From: JAFDBW01 sp963723355
GTDB taxonomy: Bacteria > Desulfobacterota > Desulfuromonadia > Desulfuromonadales > BM103
Length of the DNA stretch: 64,000 nucleotides
Reading direction: 5' to 3'
NCBI GenBank assembly: GCA_963723355.1
Contig: CAVRQQ010000034.1
Span: forward strand, 109,989 to 173,988
In this document: positions 33,600 to 43,300 of the stretch, one piece after another
Layout of the letters: every line of letters begins with the position of its first letter
How positions within the stretch are numbered: position 1 is the first letter of the stretch
Program-made: the position numbers and the translations under genes
Notes under the pieces: model-generated
Database searches by the model: none
What the model was told of the DNA's origin: nothing
Seen by the model: the letters and a program-made list of their open reading frames with translations, nothing else

Positions 33600-35315
33600 A
33601 TGGTGGAAAGTAACGACACAACCAACAACGAAACAGAAGAAATGGAAATGGAGCAGGACTTCGAGTCACTGTTCGAAAGCAGCATGCAGGAATTGCATGT
33701 TGGTGATGTTGTCCGTGGAACAATTGTACAGGTCAATGATGACAACGTAGTTGTCGATGTCGGGTACAAGTCGGAAGGGGTCATCCCTCTTGCCGAGTTC
33801 AAGGATGAAGAAGGCAAAATCGACGTTAACGTCGGTGACGAAATTGATGTCCTATTCGAACGTCGCGAGAATGAAAGCGGCCTGATCGGACTCTCCAAGG
33901 AAAAGGCAGATCGTCAGAAGATCTGGGGGTCTCTGGAAGAGGGCGCCGTCGTCGAGGGCAAGATCGTTGGCCGTATCAAGGGTGGTTTGACGGTCGATAT
34001 CGGCATCAACGCCTTTCTGCCCGGGTCACAGGTTGATCTTCGTCCGGTTCGCAATCTTGAGAAGCTGCTGGGCGCGACCTTCGAGTTCAAGATTATCAAG
34101 CTGAACAAGCGACGTGGCAATATTGTTCTTTCTCGTCGCGTACTCCTCGAAGAGCAACGCGAGAGTATGCGTTCCGACACTCTTGAAACACTTGCTGAAG
34201 ACCAGGTCATCGAGGGTATTGTCAAGAACCTCACCGATTACGGCTCATTCATCGACCTTGGTGGTATCGATGGTCTTTTGCACATTACCGATATGTCCTG
34301 GGGCCGGGTCAACCACCCCTCCGATGTCCTCACCGTCGGTGAAAAGATCAAGGTCAAGATTCTCAAGTACGATCGTGAGCGCGAGCGGGTTTCTCTTGGT
34401 CTGAAACAGATCACCCCCGATCCATGGCTGGAAGTGGAAACCATCTACCCGGTCGGCACCAAGGTCCAGGGCAAGGTGGTCAGCTTGACAGACTACGGTG
34501 CGTTCGTCGAACTGCAAGATGGTGTCGAGGGCCTGATCCACGTTTCGGAAATGAGTTGGACCAAGCGCATCAAGCATCCCAACAAACTCCTGACCGTGGG
34601 TGATGAAGTGGAAACTGTCGTCCTGGCACTGGATATCCCCAATCGGCGCATCTCGCTTGGCCTCAAGCAGATTGAACCGAATCCGTGGGAAGTGATCGGC
34701 GAGAAATTCCCGATTGGCACAATTATCGAAGGTCAGGTCAAGAATATCACTGATTTCGGCGTCTTTGTTGGTGTGGACGAAGGCATTGACGGCCTGGTGC
34801 ACATTTCCGATCTTTCCTGGACCAAACGTGTCAAGCACCCGTCCGAAATCTTCAAGAAGGGCGACACCGTCAAGGCCGTCGTTCTGAATATTGATCGTGA
34901 AAACGAACGATTCTCCCTTGGCCTCAAGCAACTTTCCCCCGATCCGTGGGAGTCGATTCCGGTTAAGTATGCACCGGGGACCATTGTTAAAGGCAAGGCG
35001 ACTTCGGTCACCGATTTCGGTGTGTTCCTGGAAATTGAAGAGGGCATTGAAGGCTTGATCCATGTCTCGGAGCTGAGCCAGGAGAAGGTCGAGAGTCCGA
35101 AAGATGTGGCCAATGTCGGCGACGAACTCGAAGCGGCCGTGCTGAATGTCGACACCGTGGATCGCAAAATCGCGCTGTCGATCAAACAACTCACACAACA
35201 CAAGGAAAAAGCCGAGGTCCAGGAATTCCTCGGCGCCCAGAAACAGGCGACTTCCAACCTTGGCGCCCTGCTTCAGGGAGCCATGGACCGCAACGGTGAG
35301 GAATCGTCGGACTAA
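33600..35315 (+). CDS. rpsA: 30S ribosomal protein S1
   Basis: A 571-residue S1 that captures mRNA on the 30S subunit. Six S1 RNA-binding repeats are visible, each opening G-x-(I/V)-x-x-(I/L/V)-TDYG/TDFG. Repeats 3 to 6 are the most alike (KNLTDYGSFIDL, SLTDYGAFVEL, NITDFGVFVGV, SVTDFGVFLEI), and repeats 3-5 end in LGLKQ-x-x-P-x-PW. I start at ATG 33600 (MVESNDTTN), preceded by GGGGG; the longer frame from 33522 would begin in the promoter. A terminator follows. Confidence 0.98.
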   Translation: MVESNDTTNNETEEMEMEQDFESLFESSMQELHVGDVVRGTIVQVNDDNVVVDVGYKSEGVIPLAEFKDEEGKIDVNVGDEIDVLFERRENESGLIGLSKEKADRQKIWGSLEEGAVVEGKIVGRIKGGLTVDIGINAFLPGSQVDLRPVRNLEKLLGATFEFKIIKLNKRRGNIVLSRRVLLEEQRESMRSDTLETLAEDQVIEGIVKNLTDYGSFIDLGGIDGLLHITDMSWGRVNHPSDVLTVGEKIKVKILKYDRERERVSLGLKQITPDPWLEVETIYPVGTKVQGKVVSLTDYGAFVELQDGVEGLIHVSEMSWTKRIKHPNKLLTVGDEVETVVLALDIPNRRISLGLKQIEPNPWEVIGEKFPIGTIIEGQVKNITDFGVFVGVDEGIDGLVHISDLSWTKRVKHPSEIFKKGDTVKAVVLNIDRENERFSLGLKQLSPDPWESIPVKYAPGTIVKGKATSVTDFGVFLEIEEGIEGLIHVSELSQEKVESPKDVANVGDELEAAVLNVDTVDRKIALSIKQLTQHKEKAEVQEFLGAQKQATSNLGALLQGAMDRNGEESSD

Positions 35316-35331
35316 TTCAGTCCACAACTGT

Positions 35332-35367
35332 AGCGCGTCTCCGTTTTAACTGGGGCGCGCTTTTTTT
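35332..35367 (+). terminator. intrinsic terminator after rpsA
   Basis: AGCGCG (35332-35337) with CGCGCT closing the stem, plus inner CC/GG pairing, followed by seven T. Confidence 0.78.
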
Positions 35368-35376
35368 CAGGAAACC

Positions 35377-36267
35377 ATGAAGAAACGACCGTTTCTGCTG
35401 GCTTCTGCCCTACTGGCAGGGTGTTTTGTTTTCTTTTTGGCCCTCGCCGTTACTGTCGCAAGTTTCGTGGGGCAGCCAACCAATCTCGTCATTGGTGACA
35501 AGATCGGTGTTGTCGAAATTTACGGGGTTATTGCAGACTCCAAACAGGTCATCGAACAGCTTCACGATTTCCGTGATAATGACAGCATTAAGGCCCTGGT
35601 TCTGCGCATTGATTCTCCTGGCGGCGGAGTCGGTCCGTCACAGGAAATATATGACGAGGTCCTGGCTCTGGACGAGTTGAAGCCGGTTGTTGTTTCCATG
35701 GGCTCGGTCGCTGCGTCAGGCGGCTATTATGTGGCCGCTGCGGCCCGCGAAATTGTTGCCAACCCCGGCACCATCACCGGCAGCATCGGCGTCATCATGG
35801 AGTTTGCCAATTTCCAGGAATTGTTGGAAAAGATCGGTTTGAGCAGCGTCGTTGTCAAAAGCGGTGCTTACAAGGACATTGGTTCACCGACCCGTGAGAT
35901 GTCGATTGCGGAAAGGGAAATCCTGCAGGATCTGATCGACGATGTGCACAGCCAGTTTGTCAGTTCGGTTGCCGAGGGCAGGGAGCTGGATGAACAGGCG
36001 GTCAGGTCAATCGCTGACGGGCGAATTTTTTCCGGGCGCAAGGCGATGCAACTCGGCCTGGTTGACAGGATGGGCAACCTGCAGGTTGCAATAGATCGGG
36101 CTGCTGACCTGGCCGGTCTCGAAGCCGATCCGAAGGTTGTTTATCCCCCGGGCAAAAAGCCCAGGTTTATCGATCTTTTTATAGAGGAAACACTGAACCG
36201 GCTGCATTACGCTTTGCAGAAGCAGCGGTCGGTCGGTTTGCAATATCTTTGGCCAGGATTTGATTAG
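35377..36267 (+). CDS. sppA: signal peptide peptidase SppA (S49)
   Basis: A 296-residue membrane-bound serine protease that degrades released signal peptides. N-terminal membrane anchor is about residues 8-30. The family motif LRIDSPGGGVGPSQE precedes the nucleophile Ser in SVAASGGYY, and the general-base Lys lies in KSGAYKDIGSP. This is the short single-domain form. ihfB starts 10 bp after its stop, with its ribosome-binding site overlapping the sppA end, so they are probably co-transcribed. Confidence 0.95.
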   Translation: MKKRPFLLASALLAGCFVFFLALAVTVASFVGQPTNLVIGDKIGVVEIYGVIADSKQVIEQLHDFRDNDSIKALVLRIDSPGGGVGPSQEIYDEVLALDELKPVVVSMGSVAASGGYYVAAAAREIVANPGTITGSIGVIMEFANFQELLEKIGLSSVVVKSGAYKDIGSPTREMSIAEREILQDLIDDVHSQFVSSVAEGRELDEQAVRSIADGRIFSGRKAMQLGLVDRMGNLQVAIDRAADLAGLEADPKVVYPPGKKPRFIDLFIEETLNRLHYALQKQRSVGLQYLWPGFD

Positions 36268-36277
36268 GAGGTCTGCC

Positions 36278-36559
36278 ATGACTAAGAGTGAGCTGATTGA
36301 ACAACTGACAGTGGATAATGATGTTCTCAACAAACGGGAAGCCGAGCTGATCGTCAATTCCATCTTTGACAGCATCGGCCAGGCGCTTGTTGAAGGTGAT
36401 CGGGTCGAGATACGCGGCTTTGGTTCTTTCACGGTGCGTGAACGCGGTGCCCGTGAGGCACGCAACCCGAAAAGTGGTGATATCGTCAAGATTACCGCGA
36501 AGAAGACACCGTTTTTCAAGACCGGCAAGGAATTACGTGAACGAGTCAATGTGGACTGA
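36278..36559 (+). CDS. ihfB: integration host factor subunit beta
   Basis: A 93-residue HU/IHF-fold DNA-bending protein: MTKSELIEQL start, GDRVEIRGFGSFTVRERGAR, the minor-groove arm ARNPKSGD and FKTGKELRERVN. The RGFGSF and C-terminal pattern fit the IHF-beta group better than HU. AGGAGG precedes ATG 36278. A very strong terminator follows. Confidence 0.92.
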   Translation: MTKSELIEQLTVDNDVLNKREAELIVNSIFDSIGQALVEGDRVEIRGFGSFTVRERGAREARNPKSGDIVKITAKKTPFFKTGKELRERVNVD

Positions 36560-36600
36560 TACGTTGAACTCTTGATTTTAGTGTCACTGTGAAGAAACAA

Positions 36601-36636
36601 GCGAGGCCCCGTTGATAAACGGGGCCTCGCTATTTT
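36601..36636 (+). terminator. intrinsic terminator after ihfB
   Basis: A perfect 13-bp stem GCGAGGCCCCGTT/AACGGGGCCTCGC, loop GATA, then TATTTT. Confidence 0.9.
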
Positions 36637-36932
36637 AAGCAACCTCCGGAATACCGAGCATACTCCCTAGAGAGGACCTGTGAATCTTATATTACCCAGG
36701 CTGGGCGTTTCAGGCGTCCCACTCGTGCGCGGGCTTGCTCACCACAACCCGACTCCAGGCAAGAAATTGTTCAGTTGGTCAGCACAATCAGAAATAAGTC
36801 GCACATTCCAGAGGTTGTCAAAGATCTTGGTTGCACCTGTCTCACATGCTAGCATAGCTTATTCCCCTGTCAACCAGTTCAGAAGGGGTTTTTTTAGGAT
36901 TTATTCATGATCTGTCTGCCCGGTAGAATTTT
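36637..36932. other. gene-free stretch with several small hairpins
   Basis: About 296 bp between the ihfB terminator and the pseudouridine synthase. Short self-complementary pieces occur at CCCAGGCTGGG (36709-36719), GGGCG/CGTCCC, CGGG...CCCG and GGCTTGC/GGCAAG. A weak stem CCCCT/AGGGG runs into seven T just before 36900. The only frame over 60 codons (36680-36910) does not look like a protein. It could be a non-coding RNA or long leader, but I cannot match a known family. Confidence 0.4.
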
Positions 36933-37874
36933 ATGAAAAAATCGAATAGAGAACTGCCCCCGGGTGTCTACCGTTTTACGGTGAACAATGAGCTTTCCGG
37001 TCTGCGGCTTGACCAGTATCTGGCCGAGGCCGGTACTGGTTTTACACGGACACTGGCGCGTCGGCTGATTGATATCGGCGGCGTTCACCTGTCTGCCAGA
37101 CGTATGCGTCGCTGCAGTGAGACGGTCAAGGTTGGCGACAAAATAGAAGTGTACGTTGACTCGCTATCCCTGGATCCAGTGCCTCTCGATCATGAAAGAG
37201 TCATCTATCGGGACCAGGATCTGATCGTCCTGGATAAGCCTGCTGGCATGCCAACCCAGCCGACCCCGGCGCGCTACAAAGGAACCGTCTATTCGGAGTT
37301 GCAGAAGTTGCTCGGCGACACGCAGCGCAGGGGACGGCGCCCGAGCATCGGCATGGTGCAGCGACTTGATCAGGACACCTCCGGAGTCATGGTCTTTTCG
37401 ATTCACCCCAGGGCGCATAAGAAAATGACGGAACACTTTCGTGGTCACGAAATCGACAAGACCTACTGGGCATTGGTTAAAGGAATACCGGATCGTGCAG
37501 AGGGAGAATTCCATTCTCAACTGGCTCGACGCCGTTCTACAAACCTGATGGTCTCTGTGGCGAAAGGAGGCAAGCAGGCGGAAACCCGCTACCGCCTGCT
37601 TAAATCGATGAACGGCGTCAGTTTGGTGGAAGTCGATCTTATCACTGGGCGTTCGCACCAGATCCGGGCCCATTTCTCCGAAGCGGGGTTGCCACTACTT
37701 GGTGATCCTGCATACGGAGGACCAAAACTCGTTGATGAGGTTGTTATTCCCCGCCAGATGCTGCATGCCAGGGCATTGGCATTCTCACATCCGGTCACCG
37801 CCGAAAAAATGCTTTTCACCGCGCCACTGCCGGAGGATTTCTCAAACGTTCTGCGATTCCTTGATGTTGCTTGA
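36933..37874 (+). CDS. RluD-family 23S rRNA pseudouridine synthase
   Basis: A 313-residue protein with an N-terminal S4 RNA-binding domain (LRLDQYLAEAGTGFTRTLARRLI) and an RsuA/RluD catalytic domain. The catalytic Asp lies in QRLDQDTSGVMVF, followed by KTYWALVKG, GRSHQIRAHF and LLGDPAYGG. It isomerises uridines in rRNA or tRNA; whether it is RluC, RluD or another paralogue cannot be said by eye. Followed by lgt 36 bp later. Confidence 0.92.
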   Translation: MKKSNRELPPGVYRFTVNNELSGLRLDQYLAEAGTGFTRTLARRLIDIGGVHLSARRMRRCSETVKVGDKIEVYVDSLSLDPVPLDHERVIYRDQDLIVLDKPAGMPTQPTPARYKGTVYSELQKLLGDTQRRGRRPSIGMVQRLDQDTSGVMVFSIHPRAHKKMTEHFRGHEIDKTYWALVKGIPDRAEGEFHSQLARRRSTNLMVSVAKGGKQAETRYRLLKSMNGVSLVEVDLITGRSHQIRAHFSEAGLPLLGDPAYGGPKLVDEVVIPRQMLHARALAFSHPVTAEKMLFTAPLPEDFSNVLRFLDVA

Positions 37875-37909
37875 ACGGGTCTAAAGGATAGGGTATTGTA
37901 TCGCCCGTC

Positions 37910-38695
37910 ATGATGACTTTTCCCCAAATCGATCCTGTTATCTTTCAAATAGGTCCCCTGGCTGTTCGCTGGTACGGATTGATGTACCTGCTTGGCTTTG
38001 CTGCTGCGTACATGCTGATTCGACATCTTGTGCGCTTGCGCAACCTGGCCCTGGACAAGGATGGTGTCTCCGATCTGCTTTTTTACGGTGTCCTCGGTGT
38101 CGTGTTGGGAGGCCGTCTTGGATATGTCCTCTTCTACAACCCTATGCAATATCTGTCCCGTCCCCTGGATATCTTTGCCATCTGGCAAGGGGGGATGAGT
38201 TTTCACGGCGGGTTGCTGGGCGTTGTTATCGCATCACTTATATTTTGCCGACGAAGGAAGTTGCCAATTCTACTGACCGGTGACATCCTGGTTACTTCCG
38301 CACCGATTGGCCTCGGCCTCGGACGTCTTGGTAATTTTATCAATGGTGAATTGTGGGGGCGGGTCACCGATCATCCCTGGGGAATGGTTTTCCCCGGCGG
38401 GGGGCGCATTACCGCGTCACCCCAGCCAGTTATACGAAGCTTTCTTCGAGGGGCTGGTGCTGTTTGTCATCCTCTATCGCTGCATCGTCGCAAGGTCACT
38501 GCCGGGATACCTTTCTTCAGCTTTTTTATTGGTTACGGGTTGTTCCGTTTCCTGATTGAATTCGTCCGGCAACCGGATGCACACCTTGGTTTCCTCTGGG
38601 GCGGGGCGACGATGGGCCAGCTGCTTTCGCTGCCGATGGTCGTGTTCGGCTTGTCAGGCTGCTTGTTCATCTGCCTCAGGAAGGACCGTCCATGA
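37910..38695 (+). CDS. lgt: prolipoprotein diacylglyceryl transferase, two compensating frameshifts
   Basis: Lgt attaches diacylglycerol to the lipobox Cys of prelipoproteins at the inner membrane. The outer parts of the frame are canonical: VRWYGLMYLLGFA, GRLGYVLFYN, SFHGGLLGV, GLGLGRLGNFINGELWGR, then GYGLFRFLIEFVRQPD. Between about 38402 and 38535 the frame encodes nonsense, while the next frame reads GGALPRHPSQLYEAFFEGL. An extra G in a G-run near 38400 and a missing T in the T-run near 38533 account for both shifts. These are homopolymer indels, so sequence error is likely. The true protein is about 261 residues with seven membrane segments. Its stop overlaps the HAD gene start (ATGA). 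Confidence 0.88.
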   Translation: MMTFPQIDPVIFQIGPLAVRWYGLMYLLGFAAAYMLIRHLVRLRNLALDKDGVSDLLFYGVLGVVLGGRLGYVLFYNPMQYLSRPLDIFAIWQGGMSFHGGLLGVVIASLIFCRRRKLPILLTGDILVTSAPIGLGLGRLGNFINGELWGRVTDHPWGMVFPGGGRITASPQPVIRSFLRGAGAVCHPLSLHRRKVTAGIPFFSFFIGYGLFRFLIEFVRQPDAHLGFLWGGATMGQLLSLPMVVFGLSGCLFICLRKDRP

Positions 38696-39315
38696 ACGGA
38701 ATCCGCGGGATCGTTTTCGATTGCGACGGTGTTCTTTTCGAGAGCCGTAAAGCCAACCTGGCGTATTACAATACGGTCCTGTCCCATTTCGATGAACCTC
38801 CGGTAAAAGAAACCGATCATGCAAATGCACATCTCTGCCATACTGCGGCAAGTACGCATGTTCTGCTGCATTTGTTAGGCGAAAAACGTGCACCACAGGC
38901 CTTATCGATCGCTGCGGAGCTTGATTACCGTCAGTTTATCCCTTACATGGAGCCGGAACCCGGTATGCGCGAGGCCCTTTCAGCGTTGGCCGGATTCTAC
39001 CCGCTGGCGGTGGCAACAAACCGTGGCGATAGCATGCCCGCTATCCTTGAGCATTTTGACTTAAGCCGTTACTTTTCGACAGTCGTAACCAGTCGTGATG
39101 TGAATCATCCGAAACCTGCTCCGGACATGCTTTACGAGGTGGCAAAAAGAATGCAGTTAACCCCACACGAACTTCTGTTCGTCGGCGACTCAGAACTGGA
39201 TCAGGCTGCGGCGAAATCCGCCGGAATGCGGTTTGCCGTCTATCGTGGGGATCTTCAGGCCGATTTGCGTCTGGAGCACCATGGGGAGCTGGTTTCATTG
39301 TTTGTCAGCGCATGA
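38692..39315 (+). CDS. HAD-superfamily hydrolase
   Basis: A 207-residue haloacid dehalogenase-fold phosphatase: motif I FDCDGVLF (nucleophile and acid Asp), motif II in ATNRG, motif III Lys in NHPKPAPDML and motif IV FVGDSELDQAAAKSAG. The cap is inserted between motifs I and II, as in phosphoglycolate-phosphatase relatives. Substrate unknown. Coupled to lgt by a 4-base overlap. Confidence 0.9.
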   Translation: MNGIRGIVFDCDGVLFESRKANLAYYNTVLSHFDEPPVKETDHANAHLCHTAASTHVLLHLLGEKRAPQALSIAAELDYRQFIPYMEPEPGMREALSALAGFYPLAVATNRGDSMPAILEHFDLSRYFSTVVTSRDVNHPKPAPDMLYEVAKRMQLTPHELLFVGDSELDQAAAKSAGMRFAVYRGDLQADLRLEHHGELVSLFVSA

Positions 39316-39355
39316 GCTAGCGACCGGAAACGCAAGGAATAAACCCAGATTTGAG

Positions 39356-39398
39356 AACAGAAAGGACGCCCTGACATCAGGTCGTCCTTTCTGTTTTG
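39356..39398. terminator. bidirectional intrinsic terminator
   Basis: AACAGAAAGGACG (39356-39368) pairs with CGTCCTTTCTGTT (39383-39395), with inner CCTG/CAGG. It lies between the convergent HAD and anti-sigma genes. Confidence 0.85.
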
Positions 39399-39421
39399 CA
39401 TAACTATTAAATATCCCGGAT

Positions 39422-39841
39422 TCAGAGGGTCTTTCGCATTTCTAGAACATGCCCTGTCTTGGTCTGTCGGTAGGTGACCTCATCCATGATCGTATGCATG
39501 AGGTAAACGCCGCGCCCGTGATCATCGAGAGGGTGGCTTGGCTTAATGTACTGCTCGATATCAAAGCCCTGGCCGAAATCGAAGACCTTGATGAACAGGT
39601 TCTTTTTGACGATGCTGATTTCGATGTGCACTTCTTTGGCCGGGTCGCCTTGATTGGCGTGTAGAATTGCGTTGGCCATTCCTTCGGTTAGGACCAGGTT
39701 CAGATCGTAGGCAAGTTTCTCCCGGTCACCACTGTAATTGCGGAGTGTGTGCGCAATATTTTCGCCGATATGACCAATCAGACAGAGGTAACGTGTCTGG
39801 TTGGGTACTTTGATATCGACTGCGATCCGGTCCGTTGTCAT
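39422..39841 (-). CDS. RsbW-like anti-sigma factor/serine kinase
   Basis: A 139-residue GHKL ATPase of the HATPase_c_2/RsbW type. The N-box is EGMANAILHAN, G1 DFGQGFD and G2 HGRGVYLM. In partner switching such kinases bind a sigma factor or effector and phosphorylate a STAS antagonist on Ser. The STAS gene lies 46 bp upstream on the same strand, and a PP2C-output protein is next, so the three belong together. No sigma factor is adjacent; the target may be elsewhere or not a sigma factor. Confidence 0.88.
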   Translation of the reverse strand: MTTDRIAVDIKVPNQTRYLCLIGHIGENIAHTLRNYSGDREKLAYDLNLVLTEGMANAILHANQGDPAKEVHIEISIVKKNLFIKVFDFGQGFDIEQYIKPSHPLDDHGRGVYLMHTIMDEVTYRQTKTGHVLEMRKTL

Positions 39842-39887
39842 GATAATGAGCCTGAATGAGGGTTGGGTTCCTCACGCGTCCGACCGG

Positions 39888-40229
39888 CTACTGCTGAAAA
39901 CTGGCCAGGGCTTCACCGGAGTCCGTGTAGATTTCAAAAACCCGATGCAGCCGGGTCAGTTCAAACATCGACTTGACCTGCAGTTGCAGTCCGGCGAGCT
40001 TCAGGTTGCCATTTCTGGAACTGGCATTTTTGAATCCTGACACCAGGGCCCCGAGACCTGAAGAATCAACAAAACGCACCGCCTGAAGATCGACCACCAG
40101 GTTGTGTTTCCCTTCTTCAAAGAGCTTGAGCATCTGGTTTTTCAGGTCCCCGCTGTTATGAGCATCCAGTCGATCTTCTTCGACCAACAATAAAACCGCT
40201 GCCCCTTTGTCCTCGATCTGCAAATTCAT
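39888..40229 (-). CDS. STAS-domain anti-anti-sigma factor
   Basis: A 113-residue single STAS domain (RsbV/SpoIIAA type). The phosphorylatable Ser is in VRFVDSSGLGALVSGF; LDAHNSGDLKNQM and LKLAGLQLQVKSMFELTRL are typical flanks. ATG 40229 has AAAGGAG 9 bases upstream, which excludes the longer frame from 40286. Dephosphorylated STAS protein should sequester the neighbouring RsbW-like kinase; the PP2C domain of the next gene is the likely phosphatase. Confidence 0.93.
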   Translation of the reverse strand: MNLQIEDKGAAVLLLVEEDRLDAHNSGDLKNQMLKLFEEGKHNLVVDLQAVRFVDSSGLGALVSGFKNASSRNGNLKLAGLQLQVKSMFELTRLHRVFEIYTDSGEALASFQQ

Positions 40230-40333
40230 CTTGATACGCTCCTTTATTATTATGACGATCCTGAAACCGTAACTTGTGTTGTACATAGTACCATAATGCT
40301 ACTTTCATTCAGAATATTCTCTTGCCGATAAGT

Positions 40334-43300
40334 TTATTCTGCCTGAAGCACAATCATCGATACATCGTCGGTGAAATTCTGGTGGCCGGAAAAAAGTCTA
40401 ACCTGGTCGACTATATAATTGATCAGATCCTGTGGTTGTAAATGGTGATTCTCTCTGAGAAGTCCGGTCAGGCGCTGCTCACCAAAAAGTTCATCCTCCT
40501 CATTTGCCGCTTCGATCAAACCGTCGGTGTACAGTAGCAGGACGTCACCACTTGCCAGCTTGTACGAGTTCTTTTCATAGGGGAAATCCTTTTTAACGCC
40601 GACGATCAGGCCTTCAGGGTCAAGCCTGAGACATTGGTTATGTGCTGCTTGCCAGAGCAGGGTTGGCGAATGTCCAGCGCTTGCATACTCGACAACCCGG
40701 GTACCAGGCCGATATTGCAAATAGAAAAGTGTGATGAAGAGCTCGGCCCTGGTCAGATCTTCGTACAGGAACTGGTTCAGTTCCCGTAGCAGCTCATCAG
40801 GATTGCTGAACTGCCCGCTGCGGGAACGAATCATGGTTCGGGCTTCTGACATGATCAGGGCTGCGCCAACATTGTGTCCGGAGACATCGGCGATCACCAG
40901 GTCGAGACGTCCATCATCATGGGAGAGGTAATCATAATAATCACCGCCGACCTCTTTGGCGGGAATACAGACCCCGCCCAGTCTGATGCCGGAGACCTCG
41001 GGTATTTTTGTCGGCAGCAGGCTGAGCTGGATGTTTTTGGCGATTTCGAGTTCCCGTTGCTGCTCCTTGGCGGCAATCAGATGAGCGGTCTGCTCGGCAT
41101 TCCGAAAGGCGACGCCCACCTGTCCGGCCAGGCTGGAGAAGAGCTCGAGGAACTCGCTGGTAAATATCCCTTTTGCCGTTCTGGAGAAGGCGGATATGAC
41201 ACCAATCGGTTGACCCTCGACATTAATCGGCGCATGGGCAAAAGAGAGAATCTTCTCGCGATGGATGATTTCTGCAGTTTGCGGTTTGCTGATGAAGTCG
41301 GAGTCATTGACGACGCTGATGTTGTTGGTCAGGAAGGTCTCACCGATGAATGTGTCTGTTGTCAGGTCTCGTTCCGATTCACCAAAATGCTCCGAGGTCA
41401 TGCCGCTCTGGCTGCGTACCGTCAAAGTCTGTCGGTCTTCATCCAGGATGCGGATGACGCAGAGATCGAACTTGAACTGGTCAGTGAAAATTTTGAGGAT
41501 ATCGTCAAGTATCGACTGCAGGTCACTTCCGCTTGCTACAAACCGGGCGGCATCGTAGAGGACGCTCAGCTGCTCCCGGCTGGCTTTACGGCTGATGTTG
41601 ATCGAGCCGAACAGGTCAAAGACGTCCTCCATGTGACTGCCACGTGCGGAGAGATAGTTTTCGACAATGATGCGTGCCGGAGCGGCACCGACCGAGCCGG
41701 CCAGAGTAAGTTCTGTGAAACGCTTCAACTTAGGCAGTTCGTTTTCTGACAGGCTGCCTTTCTCATCGATATCGCGGTTTCCGAGGTAATTGCTGATCGC
41801 CGCATGGGCAGGTTTTTCTCCGATAAATTTAGCCATCAGGTCAACGAATTCGATAATCGACGGGGCCCGGGTGATACGCGTCTTCTTGGTGACGACTGGC
41901 ATAGGGTTATAAACATCAACAAATTTGCGGACCTGCTCCTGTTCCCCATGGTTCGGTGTCGTGAGCAGGGAAATCGCAAGATAACTGCCGAGGTTGAAGA
42001 ACATGGTCCAGAAGAGCGAGTGAGTCCAGATGTCGAATCCGCTCAAGCCGAACAGCTCGGTCGGTTTAAGAAGAGCCAGTCCCCAGAGGCCTTGGTTCAC
42101 AATCTCCGGGCCTATCCACCCGGACTCGACAAATGAGGGTATCAACAAAGTATAGAACCAGAGGATGAAACCCAGAATCAGGCCGATTGTGGCTCCCCGT
42201 TGGGTCGCCTGCCGCCAGTACAGCCCGCCGATAACTGCCGGGGCGAACTGGGTTGCCGCCACAAAAGAGATCAGGCCGATATTGACCAGAGCCGCCGATT
42301 CACCGAGGAATCTGTAGTAGACATAGCCGAGCAAAATGACGGCGATAATCCCGATCCGCTTGAGATTGACCAATAGCAAGGAGAGGCTCTGTGCTTTGGA
42401 GTAGAATTTCAGGATAATCGGTATGACCAGATGGTTGAGGATCATCGTCGAGAGTGCAACTGAGGAAACCATGACCATTCCTGCTGAGGCAGAAAACCCG
42501 CCGATAAATACCAGCATTGCCAGCCATGGCTGGCCATACTGCAAGGGCAAGGTCAGGACAAAAAAGTCAGCATTGTAGGTATCGCCATTACCGAGCAGCA
42601 AGCCGCCCAGAGCGATCGGAATGACGAACAGGTTGATGGCGAACATGTATGCAGGAAAGCGCCACATGGCACTGCGGATATGTTCCTCGCGACAATTTTC
42701 GATAACCATGATGTGGAATTGACGAGGCAGGAACATGACGGCCATCATTGAAATAATGGTCATCGACAGCCAGTGTGCATAGGAGTTAGTTTCCGTGCCG
42801 AGCCGCAGCAGATGTTCACGTTCAGGAAAACGCACCAGAAAGTCATTGAATATATCGGCAAAACCGTCAAAAAGCCCGTATGTGACAAATATTCCTGCCG
42901 CGACAAAAGCAACCACCTTTACCAGAGATTCAAGTGCGATGGCCGCAACGAGCCCTTCATGACGTTCCGAGGTGTCGAGATGCCTTGCCCCGAAAAGCAC
43001 ACCGAACAGACCCAGTATTAATGCCACGGCGAGTGCAGAATCAAAGTGCAGGTCGAACTTCGGCAGCACATGCACGGTGTTGCCGGTGGAAAGTGGATAG
43101 ACAAGCAGGTCAAAGCTGCGGGCGACCGCTTTCAGCTGAAGGGCAATGTAAGGCATGATGCCGAGGACCGCAAAGATCGTGACAATTGCTCCAAGCACTG
43201 ATGATTTGCCATAACGGCTGGAAATGAAGTCGGCTATGCTGGTAAGGTTCTGCTCCTTGCTGATGCGGACTATCTTGCGCAGCAGGAACCACCACGTAAA

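Noticed and set aside
34245..35327. 360-codon open frame on the minus strand
   Set aside because: Shadow of the repeated S1 domains of rpsA.
36680..36910. 76-codon frame after ihfB
   Set aside because: Composition unlike a protein and no homology recognised; treated as possible RNA or spacer.
40874..41749. 291-codon open frame on the plus strand
   Set aside because: Antisense to the GAF-PP2C part of the fusion gene.
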